From NCBI RefSeq assembly GCF_918814755.1, contig NZ_CAKKNT010000005.1:1-64000 (forward strand): a stretch of DNA of 64,000 bases, in the 5' to 3' direction. This document shows, piece by piece, positions 9,701 through 16,355 of the stretch (position 1 is the first letter of the stretch; the number at the start of each line of letters is the position of its first letter). The DNA is from Periweissella ghanensis (lineage in GTDB: Bacteria; Bacillota; Bacilli; Lactobacillales; Lactobacillaceae). Under the pieces are notes generated by a model, which was not told where the DNA came from, did no database searches, and saw only the letters and a list, made by a program, of their open reading frames with translations. Made by a program: the position numbers and the translations under genes.

Positions 9701-10284
9701 AAAATATCTTCGACCCGATCAAGATTTTCTTGGGTTTGCTTAAGTTCTTTTTGCGCACGTTCTTTATTTTGCTTGTATTTATAGACACCCGCAACTTCTT
9801 CAATAATTGTCCGCCGATCTTCAGCTTTCGAATTAAAAATGGCTTCCACGCGGCCTTGCGAAATAATTGAAAAACTTTCACGGCCTAAACCAGTGTCCAT
9901 AAATAATTCAACAATATCACGTAAGCGAACATCTTGCCCATTGATGAGATAATTCGATTCACCAGAGCGATACAAGCGCCGACTAATCCGAATTTCAGTA
10001 AAATCTGTTTTTAAATAGTGATCACTATTATCAAAGATGATTGTTACTTCAGCACGGTTCAACGGGCTCCGTTTACTCGTACCACCGAAAATAACATCTT
10101 GCATCTTATCACCACGAAGACCTTTGGCTGATTGTTCCCCCATTACCCAGCGAATTGCTTCAATAATGTTTGATTTTCCCGATCCGTTGGGACCAACAAT
10201 CCCGGTCATCCCTGGCTTAAATTCAATTTTTGTTTTATCAGCAAATGATTTAAATCCACTGATTTCCAAAGATTTAAGCTTCAT
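6733..10284 (-). CDS. smc: Chromosome segregation ATPase SMC
   Basis: Forms the core of the ScpAB-SMC condensin that organises and separates sister chromosomes. 1183 residues is full length. Visible: N-terminal Walker A GPNGSGKSN near residues 32-40; long coiled coils at about 170-500 and 670-1010, rich in Q, A, L and E; a hinge around 510-660 including the GG/AG-rich ITGGAQR segment; and C-terminal ABC signature LLSGGEKALTA with Walker B FAILDETEAALDDAN. Start ATG 10284 follows AGGAAC. rnc ends seven bases upstream, as in most Firmicutes. Confidence 0.98.
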   Translation of the reverse strand: MKLKSLEISGFKSFADKTKIEFKPGMTGIVGPNGSGKSNIIEAIRWVMGEQSAKGLRGDKMQDVIFGGTSKRSPLNRAEVTIIFDNSDHYLKTDFTEIRISRRLYRSGESNYLINGQDVRLRDIVELFMDTGLGRESFSIISQGRVEAIFNSKAEDRRTIIEEVAGVYKYKQNKERAQKELKQTQENLDRVEDILEEVASRVEPLAQQAAIAQDYIEQKQRYDALEKSRLVIEIDEYLTTQTTSSIKAAQLETIIGQQQADIKQKADQLKKLKVTQQTLHAQREQLQARLVTLAQTTERLNGLQNITAEREQTRTSSINELTGSLEQVTQHLAQLTTELTTKQAALASQQAEIELVEIQLAELSNQTVASRIEQLQAEVAVAEQAHLADLKTQVTLQNEVQNAVNNLKQVTTNGTDLKTQLATSQTKLSLAQAEQQTLAEQLSAAQSKQQATQVAFDTLTNEYQVVHAQQKQNQQAWLDGLALVKQAQARLESLQAMDNEYAGYYQGVRNLMRQREQFPEIAGVVADLLNVPAELSKAIEVALGGALQQVVVANEQTAKAAVKFLTQQRLGRVTFLPLTVIKGRSLPVQQLQAIQGLDGFQGVASDLVTTAPSYQKVLTHLLGTTVIATDLERATAIAHAGQHRFKIVTLDGQMINPGGSITGGAQRNDNNGVLQQKTEIEQLTQAVATMKAELASAELKVQAFEQQINDVTEAGTAKRAELAICNENVQILTSKVKLAAENSNHVQQQVEQLQAQQKTVDDSVTSMTQSDAANKAKLATLEANLAQLQTQIRTAKAEINELAQSQTSLSEQIFAKREWLAGQRATATALANDIATLTQQEASAVKNRQQLEQRLALFSAGGDELEQARARAQKDLVVAQADYQQATTDLAVIKNELAQADAAIAALEEQLERVQGTQRLSQQELSTLNSQQARNSALLEQAQHQLTEEYDLTIEAAKAELVNMPIAEIKTQLKLIKRGIDELGDVNLNSIAEYQEVASRHEFLSQQQADLVAARDNLFATMTEMDGEVSQRFKTTFDAIASQFNDIFGRMFGGGKAELRLTDPENLLTTGIDIMAQPPGKKFQQMSLLSGGEKALTAITLLFSILAVRPVPFAILDETEAALDDANVTRFAQYLHTFENDTQFIVITHRKGTMVNADMLYGITMQESGISKLVAVNLADVNQ

Positions 10285-10291
10285 ATCGTTC

Positions 10292-10993
10292 CTACTTTTG
10301 CATTAATTGTTGATAAGCTGCCCGTGCAGCTGCTTTTTCAGCATTTTTTAGTGAGCTACCATGCCCAGTTGCCAAGACTTTACCTTGGACTTCCACGGCC
10401 ACCGTAAACTGTTGTTGATTGTGTTCATCAAGATCCGTTTGACTAAGTTTTTGATACTTAATTTGCACTGCCCCATTTTTTTGTAAAAGTTCTTGTAGCT
10501 TACTCTTAAAATCAATGAATTGATCATAAAAGCCCGTATTAATTTTGGCAAACATATGTTGCGTCAAAAATTCGGTCACCGTGTTGGCCCCTTGATCAAG
10601 ATACAAAGCGCCGATAAAAGCTTCCCAAACATCTTCTAATAATGAATCCCGATGCCGAGCACCATTTAATTCTTCACCACGGCCCAATAAAATGTAATCG
10701 TTAAACGCAAGTTCCTTGGCCAATAAAGCAAATGAGCGCGTTTGCACCATGGCAATCCGTAATTCAGTCAATTGACCTTCATCCCATGATGGATAGTTTT
10801 TGTATAGATATTGTGCGGTTTGTAATTGCATGACCGCATCACCCAAGAATTCGAGCCGTTGATAATCGCGCCCGTTAAATTTTGGATGTTCATTCAAATA
10901 ATTTCCTTGAGTAAAAGCTTCAACGAGTAAATTAGGGTCGTTAAAGCTAATCCCAAATTGTTTTTTTAATTGTGTTTGTAATTTATCTAACAC
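10292..10993 (-). CDS. rnc: Ribonuclease III
   Basis: Double-strand-specific endoribonuclease that processes rRNA precursors and structured mRNAs. 233 residues: RNase III domain (1-150) with the signature RLEFLGDAVMQL near 45-56 and the second acidic patch LEDVWEAFIGALYLDQG near 117-133; a dsRNA-binding domain (about 157-230) ending in the typical NAEKAAARAAYQQL helix. The start is GTG 10993, preceded by GGGGAGG. The gene normally follows acpP, but here an IS3 element and a repeat lie between, so expression probably relies on the promoter at 11047. Confidence 0.97.
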   Translation of the reverse strand: MLDKLQTQLKKQFGISFNDPNLLVEAFTQGNYLNEHPKFNGRDYQRLEFLGDAVMQLQTAQYLYKNYPSWDEGQLTELRIAMVQTRSFALLAKELAFNDYILLGRGEELNGARHRDSLLEDVWEAFIGALYLDQGANTVTEFLTQHMFAKINTGFYDQFIDFKSKLQELLQKNGAVQIKYQKLSQTDLDEHNQQQFTVAVEVQGKVLATGHGSSLKNAEKAAARAAYQQLMQK

Positions 10994-11046
10994 GTTTATA
11001 TTCCTCCCCGATTAGGCAGTAAAAATGCATACAAATGCCATATTAA

Positions 11047-11052
11047 ATTATA
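11047..11052 (-). promoter_or_regulatory. Candidate rnc promoter (extended -10)
   Basis: On the minus strand TGGTATAAT gives a perfect extended -10 box 54 bases before the rnc start. No good -35 hexamer is seen 17 bases upstream; instead the TGCCTAATTAGGCA palindrome sits about 22-35 bases upstream of the -10. With acpP now cut off by the IS3 element, this is the likeliest start for rnc-smc-ftsY-ylxM-ffh transcription. Confidence 0.55.
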
Positions 11053-11074
11053 CCACTAATTACGTGCTGATTTC

Positions 11075-11088
11075 TGCCTAATTAGGCA
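11075..11088. promoter_or_regulatory. 14-bp palindrome upstream of rnc
   Basis: TGCCTAATTAGGCA is a perfect palindrome overlapping the -35 region of the candidate rnc promoter. The half-site ATTAGGCA occurs again, in the same orientation, as GATTAGGCAG at 11010-11019. It could be an operator; no binding factor is suggested by the sequence. Confidence 0.35.
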
Positions 11089-11300
11089 TTCACACGGCAA
11101 TAATCCGCTTTTTCAGTGGTAACTTGCTTACTAAATTCGTTACTAAAAATAATATCCTCCGCTAAACCATGCTAAATAAAAAGGAGCTGTGACAGAAGTC
11201 GGGCGATATCGAGAAATACACTAAAAATCCTCTATGAAGAAAATTCTTCATAGAGGATTTTGTCGTATTTTGCACTGAACCCCAAAAGTTGGACCGAATT

Positions 11301-12113
11301 TTATATTGTTTGTTGGGTGGCAAGTAGCCGGTATTTTACCGGACTCTTGCCACCCAATTTTGTTTTACTTCTACGATTATTATAATATTCAATCCACAGT
11401 GAAATTGCGGCACAAACATCCTCAAACGTATTAATTATTTTGTGGTAATAAGCTTCTGATTTTAAAAGATGAAAAAAGCTTTCCATTACGGCATTGTCTA
11501 GGCAGGTAGCTTTTCGGGACATACTTTGAATCATACTATTATCCTTCAGGTTGTTTTGCCATTGCTTCGTTTGATACTGGAACCCTTGATCAGAATGCAC
11601 TAATGTTCGGTATCCTAAATTGGAAGGGATTTTTGTTATTGCCTTAGTTAAGGCTGATAGTGTGAATTTTACTGTCGGTTTCATGGCGATTTCATATCCA
11701 AGAATTTCACCAGAAAACATGTCATAAATGCACGTAAAATAACCGCGCTCGTTTTTAGTCTTTGCACCCCAACGAACTTCTGTCACATCAGTAGTTAATT
11801 TTTGATATGGGCGATCAGTGTAAAAATGACGATTTAACTTATTTTTCGCAATTTTGCCGATATTACCTCGGTAAGAACTATATTTACGACCTTGATGTTC
11901 GTATGCGGTTGATAAAATACCCAATTCTTTCATAATCCGTAAAACCTTTTTATGATTGATACGTTTCCCATCTTCGTGTAATTGATCTGTTACTTGACGA
12001 TAACCAGCGGCGGGTGCCACTATTTTAATAGCTGTAATTGCCGCTTTACATTCGGCATCTTTATCGATGCCGTCATCATGTTTAACGATGTATGCATACG
12101 TACTTTTAGCCAT
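11301..12113 (-). CDS. IS3 transposase OrfB (integrase core), made as OrfAB fusion
   Basis: DDE transposase domain of the element. From ATG 12113 it has 270 residues with the catalytic triad in TTDVTEVRW (D), LVHSDQGFQY (D) and NAVMESFFHLLKSE (E, seven residues before K). The reading frame is open upstream of this ATG to orfA and encodes the conserved lead-in (E-V-A-R-I-V-T-E-L-R-R-E-F-N-F), so the functional protein is almost certainly the OrfAB fusion made by -1 slippage near 12188 rather than a product starting at 12113. No internal stop or deletion is seen. Confidence 0.93.
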   Translation of the reverse strand: MAKSTYAYIVKHDDGIDKDAECKAAITAIKIVAPAAGYRQVTDQLHEDGKRINHKKVLRIMKELGILSTAYEHQGRKYSSYRGNIGKIAKNKLNRHFYTDRPYQKLTTDVTEVRWGAKTKNERGYFTCIYDMFSGEILGYEIAMKPTVKFTLSALTKAITKIPSNLGYRTLVHSDQGFQYQTKQWQNNLKDNSMIQSMSRKATCLDNAVMESFFHLLKSEAYYHKIINTFEDVCAAISLWIEYYNNRRSKTKLGGKSPVKYRLLATQQTI

Positions 12114-12181
12114 GTGTACGACACTTAAGATAAGTTTTAAAGTGAAATTAAATTCTCGCCTTAGTTCAGTAACTATTCTAG

Positions 12182-12697
12182 CTACTTCTTTTCGCGTGAC
12201 AGAACTAAGGCCTTTAATTTTTTTAGATATTCATTTTCAACTTGTAAGCGTAAAACTTCCTCTTTTAATTTCTCAACTTCAGATTTTTCTTGTTTTTGAG
12301 CTTTCATAGCTGCTTTAATTTTTTTAGGTGTCATATTTGCGTGCCTTCCTTTTGAAATAAAGAACGACTCTGGACCCAGTTCATCATATTTTTCCTGCCA
12401 CCTTTGAATAGTGGTCCAGTTTCTGATAGAAAATTCTTTGGCTGCATCATAGTACGAGGCGTTATTATTTTTTCTCCATTTTAAAACAGCTTGCTTAAAT
12501 GTACCATCGTAAACTCTAGGGTGCCGTCTTTTTTCTAGACCACTGATACCCTCAGAATTGAAAATACGCACCCAACTTTTTATCGTTGTAGCTGCCACAA
12601 TGTGATTATTGTTGGCGGCCACTTTTTTAAAATTATGGGTTATTAAAAGGTATTCTTGTACCATTTTTAGTTTAAATTCTTTTGAAAATTTTTTCAT
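12182..12697 (-). CDS. IS3 transposase OrfA (helix-turn-helix)
   Basis: DNA-binding part of the IS3 transposase, 171 residues. Start ATG 12697 lies inside the element; longer readings begin outside the IS end. Two helix-turn-helix regions are seen (about 1-60 and 65-115; INSIDE motif ...AAKEFSIRNWTTIQRWQ), followed by a Lys/Glu-rich coiled coil near 140-165 (LKEEVLRLQVENEYLKKL) typical of the IS150 group leucine zipper. The last codons contain the A-AAA-G slip site. Confidence 0.92.
   Translation of the reverse strand: MKKFSKEFKLKMVQEYLLITHNFKKVAANNNHIVAATTIKSWVRIFNSEGISGLEKRRHPRVYDGTFKQAVLKWRKNNNASYYDAAKEFSIRNWTTIQRWQEKYDELGPESFFISKGRHANMTPKKIKAAMKAQKQEKSEVEKLKEEVLRLQVENEYLKKLKALVLSREKK
12188..12192 (-). 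promoter_or_regulatory. Programmed -1 frameshift site
   Basis: Minus-strand bases A-AAA-G just before the orfA TAG stop (12182-12184) allow slippage from the orfA frame (GAA AAG AAG TAG) into the orfB frame (CGA AAA GAA GTA). IS3-family elements use such A-rich sites to make OrfAB. Seen in sequence; the slippage itself is inferred from the family. Confidence 0.7.
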
Positions 12698-12837
12698 AAT
12701 AAAACACCCCAAAAGTTGACCTTTCTTGGTCCAACTTTTGGGGTGCATATCATTTCGAATATATCGGACTTCTGGAACGCGTTTTGGTAGCAATTTACTA
12801 CCAGAAAAGCGTTATGTCACAACCCCTTTAATAAACA

Positions 12838-13089
12838 TTAAGCGGTAATACCTTTTTTATCGGCGATGTAATCAACCGTACTTTGTAAAGTAACTAATTT
12901 TTCAGCATCTTCATCAGGAATTTCAACGTCAAAGTGATCTTCCAAATCTAATACTAATTCTACAAAATCAATTGAGTCCGCATCAATATCATTCAAAAAG
13001 TTCAATGATGGCGTGATTTTGTCAGCACTCAAGCTAAATTGTTCCATGATTGAGGCACTAATTGTGTTGTAAATATCTTGTTTAGTCAT
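12838..13089 (-). CDS. acpP: Acyl carrier protein
   Basis: Carries growing acyl chains on a 4'-phosphopantetheine arm. 83 residues, strongly acidic, with the attachment serine in DADSIDFVEL (residues 35-44; most ACPs have DSLD). Placed 4 nt downstream of plsX, so the two are one transcript. Downstream the normal partner rnc is separated by the repeat and IS3 element, which makes acpP the end of this transcript. A second ACP elsewhere in a fatty-acid cluster would be usual, so this copy could serve phospholipid synthesis with PlsX. Confidence 0.95.
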   Translation of the reverse strand: MTKQDIYNTISASIMEQFSLSADKITPSLNFLNDIDADSIDFVELVLDLEDHFDVEIPDEDAEKLVTLQSTVDYIADKKGITA

Positions 13090-13093
13090 TTGA

Positions 13094-14131
13094 TTATCCC
13101 TTATCTTCTTCAGTTGTCGTCGCTTTAATTACATCAGCATGATTAGCAATGTAATCTTGAATTGCTGGTACTAATCCATTTTGCACCATCGTGTGAATTT
13201 GTGCAAATGTATTTGCAACTTCTTGTTCTTTAGCTGAACCATGGGTCTTAACAACGGGGGCATTTACTCCGAGTAATACGGCCCCACCAGCCTTAGTGTA
13301 ATCCATTTTATCACGCATGCCACGTAATGCATCTTTAATTAACAAACCACCAAGTTTAGCTTTAACACCGCCACCAAGGATTGATTCTTTTAATAAGTTA
13401 ATAATTGTTAAGGCCGTGCCCTCAATCGCTTTTAAAGCAGTATTCCCATTTGAACCATCGGTAACAACGACATCCGCTGCGCCGTTAAGTAATTCGCGGG
13501 CTTCCACGTTACCAATGTAATTCAATTTCGGTGCTTTATTTAGTAATTGCCAAGCTTCTTTATGAACTTCATCACCCTTATCTTCTTCGGTTCCTAAATT
13601 CAAAAGACCCACTCGTGGATTTTCAAAACCAAGAACTTTTTCAGCATAGAAATCACCTAAGAAACCATATTGGTACAGGTGGGCCGCTTTTGATTCAGCA
13701 TTAGCTCCCATATCCATCATCACAAATGAATCGTGGGGACCGCTAACTGATGGCAATACTGTGGCCAATGCTGGGCGATCAATACCTTTAATCCGACCAA
13801 CAATAAAAATCCCGGCGGCCAAGATAGCCCCGGTGTTACCAGCAGAGAAAAATGCATCTGCTTCACCATTTTTAACGGCGTTCGCGGCTAAAACCATTGA
13901 TGAATTTTTCTTACGGCGAATCGCACGAACTGGTTCTTCACCCATTTCAATCATATCATCGGTATGGTGAATTGTTACGCGGGTGGTATCTTTTAAGACC
14001 GCTTTAATTTTGGCTTCATCACCAAATAAAATAAATTCCATATCACTAAATTGGTCACGAGATTTTTCAACCCCTTTAACAATTTCCAATGGGGCGTAAT
14101 CGCCACCCATTGCATCAACTGCAATTTTCAT
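13094..14131 (-). CDS. plsX: Phosphate acyltransferase PlsX
   Basis: Converts acyl-ACP and phosphate to acyl phosphate, the donor for PlsY in phosphatidic acid synthesis; a peripheral membrane enzyme. 345 residues of normal length. Recognised by the start [20 protein letters not shown], the [10 protein letters not shown] loop and the [14 protein letters not shown] segment. recG lies 27 nt upstream and acpP 4 nt downstream, the standard Firmicutes order. Confidence 0.97.
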   Translation of the reverse strand: MKIAVDAMGGDYAPLEIVKGVEKSRDQFSDMEFILFGDEAKIKAVLKDTTRVTIHHTDDMIEMGEEPVRAIRRKKNSSMVLAANAVKNGEADAFFSAGNTGAILAAGIFIVGRIKGIDRPALATVLPSVSGPHDSFVMMDMGANAESKAAHLYQYGFLGDFYAEKVLGFENPRVGLLNLGTEEDKGDEVHKEAWQLLNKAPKLNYIGNVEARELLNGAADVVVTDGSNGNTALKAIEGTALTIINLLKESILGGGVKAKLGGLLIKDALRGMRDKMDYTKAGGAVLLGVNAPVVKTHGSAKEQEVANTFAQIHTMVQNGLVPAIQDYIANHADVIKATTTEEDKG

Positions 14132-14158
14132 CGTTTTCTCTTCTCCATTTAACTAGCA

Positions 14159-16213
14159 CTAATCTAAGTTACGGTATCGTGCCATTCTGTTTGATAAATA
14201 TTGTACCAAAGCTGCGTTCGTTTGAACACTATCCCAGTTAGGTTGGGTAATAATTGTAATCGCTTCTTGTTGGGCAATTTCCAACATTTTTAAGTCGGCA
14301 ACGGGATCACCAACTTTAAAATCAGGCATCCCCGATTGCTTTTGACCTAGAATATCACCTTGACCACGTAACTCCAAATCTTTTTGTGCTAAGACAAACC
14401 CATTGGTCGTTTTGGTCATGATATCCATCCGGTCTTTACCATACTGAGTCTTAGGATCTGCAAGCAATAGCGTGTATGATTGCTTATCCCCTCGACCAAC
14501 TCGCCCACGTAATTGGTGGAGTTGAGCCAGCCCAAAGCGATCAGCATCTAAAATTAACATGACCGTCGCATTAGGGACATCCACCCCAACTTCAATCACG
14601 GTTGTCGCCACTAAGACTTGAAATTCATTGGCTTTAAACTTTTGCATCACCGCATCTTTTTCGTCATTTTTCATCCGCCCATGTAATAGACCAACTTTAA
14701 TATCCGGCGCCAAAAAGTCGGCTAATTCTTCATAAATTGCCGTGGCATTTTGGACATCAAGGGCTTCTGATTCTTCAATCAACGGTGTGACAATATACGC
14801 TTGGGCGCCAGCCTTAATTTGTTGGCGCATAAAATCAATTGCTTGGTCATACGCATCCGTTTTTAACCACCGCGTTTCAATTGGCTTACGACCCGCGGGT
14901 AGTTGGTCAATAATTGACACATCCATTTCCCCATACGCCGTAATCGCCAAAGTCCGAGGAATTGGCGTGGCTGTCATCGCTAAAATATCTGGGTTCATCC
15001 CCTTTTCACGTAAGACAGCCCGTTGCTTAACCCCAAAACGGTGTTGTTCATCAATAATGGCTAACCCTAGATTATGAAACTCAATCCCATCTTGAATTAA
15101 GGCATGTGTTCCGATAATCATATCAATTTCACCACTAACTAAATCCGCTAATACTTGCCGTCGGGCGGCCGCTTTAGTCGCCCCTGTGATTAATTCCACG
15201 CGAATATCGGGCATCTCCGCAAAAAACTTACCAAAACTTTTGGCGTGTTGTTGCGCTAAAATTTCCGTCGGCGCCATAATTGCCGTTTGCATTCCCGCTG
15301 TAGCGGCCGCATACGCTTCAACTGCGGCAACAACTGTTTTACCCGAACCAACATCTCCTTGCAATAAGCGATTCATATGTAAGGGGCGTTTCATATCAAA
15401 AGCAATTTCATTAACCACCTTTTTTTGTGCGGCGGTCAATTCAAATGGTAAGGTTTTGATAAATGCTTGCACTAATTGATTATCAAAATTAATACTACGG
15501 CCATGATTTTTAGTATCGGCCATTTTTACAAGCTGTAAATTCATTTGAAATAGGAAAAATTCCTCAAAGGCCGCACTCCGCCGGGCTGCATGGGCTGCTT
15601 GCATATCGGTTGGAAAATGCATATCACGAATCATCGTTTGGCGATCTAATAAGCGGTATTTTTCCCGTAATGGGGCCGGAATTAAATCCGCAATTAGTTG
15701 ATGGTATTTGCCATAGGCTTGTTCAATCAAACTTTGAATAGTTTTCGCTTGCACTGCTTTAGATGCTGGATAAATACCAGCTAAACTATCAGCTGCTTGT
15801 TGAATCACCTTCATTGCAGCTAAACTTTGGTGTATTGCGTCATATGTTCCATAAACCGCGATTTCATTTTCCAGTTTTATTTGCTCTTTTAGCCATGGTT
15901 GGTTAAAAAAACTCACTTTAATATTTTCATAGCCAATTAAAATATTAAAAGTTAAGCGTGATTTTTTAAATCCCATACGTACTAACACCGGTTCTGAAGA
16001 AACAATCCCTTTAAATGTGACTTTTTCACCATCTTGGGTTGCCGTTGGAACCTTAGCGGCTAAATCATCATAGCGAAACGGAAAATATTCCAATAAATCG
16101 GCAATGGTAAAAATTCCCAGGGCATTCAAACCTTGGGCCCGTTTTTCACCAACCCCACTTAAAACGGTAATATTGTCTTCAAGGGATTGGGGTGTTTTAG
16201 CTAGCTCACTCAT
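14159..16213 (-). CDS. recG: ATP-dependent DNA helicase RecG
   Basis: Branch-migration helicase that rescues stalled replication forks and processes Holliday junctions. Start at ATG 16213 (seven bases after AGGAGG); a TTG one codon earlier is less likely. 684 residues: wedge/OB domain about 1-160, Walker A GDVGSGKTVVA near 285, DEQH box (IIDEQHRFG) near 388, TATPIPRT, and the C-terminal helicase lobe with VIEVGVDVPNAT and QLRGRVGRG. First gene of the recG-plsX-acpP transcript. Confidence 0.98.
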   Translation of the reverse strand: MSELAKTPQSLEDNITVLSGVGEKRAQGLNALGIFTIADLLEYFPFRYDDLAAKVPTATQDGEKVTFKGIVSSEPVLVRMGFKKSRLTFNILIGYENIKVSFFNQPWLKEQIKLENEIAVYGTYDAIHQSLAAMKVIQQAADSLAGIYPASKAVQAKTIQSLIEQAYGKYHQLIADLIPAPLREKYRLLDRQTMIRDMHFPTDMQAAHAARRSAAFEEFFLFQMNLQLVKMADTKNHGRSINFDNQLVQAFIKTLPFELTAAQKKVVNEIAFDMKRPLHMNRLLQGDVGSGKTVVAAVEAYAAATAGMQTAIMAPTEILAQQHAKSFGKFFAEMPDIRVELITGATKAAARRQVLADLVSGEIDMIIGTHALIQDGIEFHNLGLAIIDEQHRFGVKQRAVLREKGMNPDILAMTATPIPRTLAITAYGEMDVSIIDQLPAGRKPIETRWLKTDAYDQAIDFMRQQIKAGAQAYIVTPLIEESEALDVQNATAIYEELADFLAPDIKVGLLHGRMKNDEKDAVMQKFKANEFQVLVATTVIEVGVDVPNATVMLILDADRFGLAQLHQLRGRVGRGDKQSYTLLLADPKTQYGKDRMDIMTKTTNGFVLAQKDLELRGQGDILGQKQSGMPDFKVGDPVADLKMLEIAQQEAITIITQPNWDSVQTNAALVQYLSNRMARYRNLD

Positions 16214-16242
16214 CAATTTCCCTCCTGTTTGTTTGTATTTTA

Positions 16243-16248
16243 ATTATA
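16243..16248 (-). promoter_or_regulatory. Candidate recG promoter -10
   Basis: TATAAT on the minus strand, 29 bases before the recG ATG, in an A/T-rich tract with a TTCAAA-like sequence 15 bases upstream. A plausible vegetative promoter for recG-plsX-acpP. Confidence 0.45.
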
Positions 16249-16308
16249 ACAAACGAACATGCATTTGAATATTCGACTTTTAACCCACATTTAGTCTCCA
16301 AAGACAAC

Positions 16309-16344
16309 AATAGCCACCTGAAGAATTTTCTTCAAATGGCTATT
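16309..16344 (-). terminator. Terminator-like hairpin after fakA
   Basis: AATAGCCA...TGGCTATT outer arms with an inner TGAAGAA/TTCTTCA stem. The T-run after the stem is weak on the minus strand. The inner GAAGAA...TTCTTC motif recurs in several hairpins of this window. Confidence 0.6.
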
Positions 16345-16355
16345 TAGAATATTTA

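Larger units (their letters stand above)
11271..12752 (-). mobile_element. Complete IS3-family element (IS150 group), 1482 bp
   Basis: Starts with TG at 11271 and ends with CA at 12752. The inner part of both terminal inverted repeats is CCCCAAAAGTTGGACC; outer bases are less conserved. It is flanked by a 3-bp direct repeat TTT (11268-11270, 12753-12755). Comparison with the uninterrupted repeat at 29333-29490 confirms both boundaries to within a base. It carries overlapping orfA and orfB frames with an apparently intact -1 frameshift site, so it looks active or recently active. Confidence 0.9.
11184..12826. repeat. 158-bp palindromic repeat, copy split by IS3
   Basis: Bases 11184-11270 and 12756-12826 together make 158 bp and align along their whole length with the reverse complement of 29333-29490. 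The ends are related inverted repeats (GAGCTGTGACAGAAG on the left; GGGGTTGTGACATAAC read inward from the right). The middle holds a hairpin CCTCTATGAAG...CTTCATAGAGG. The IS3 element entered at the TTT after the hairpin. The uninterrupted copy gives the empty-site sequence directly. Confidence 0.85.

Noticed and set aside
11301-12697. IS3 transposase as a pseudogene split by a frameshift
   Set aside because: The break coincides with an A-AAA-G slip site and both frames are otherwise complete, as in active IS150-group elements.
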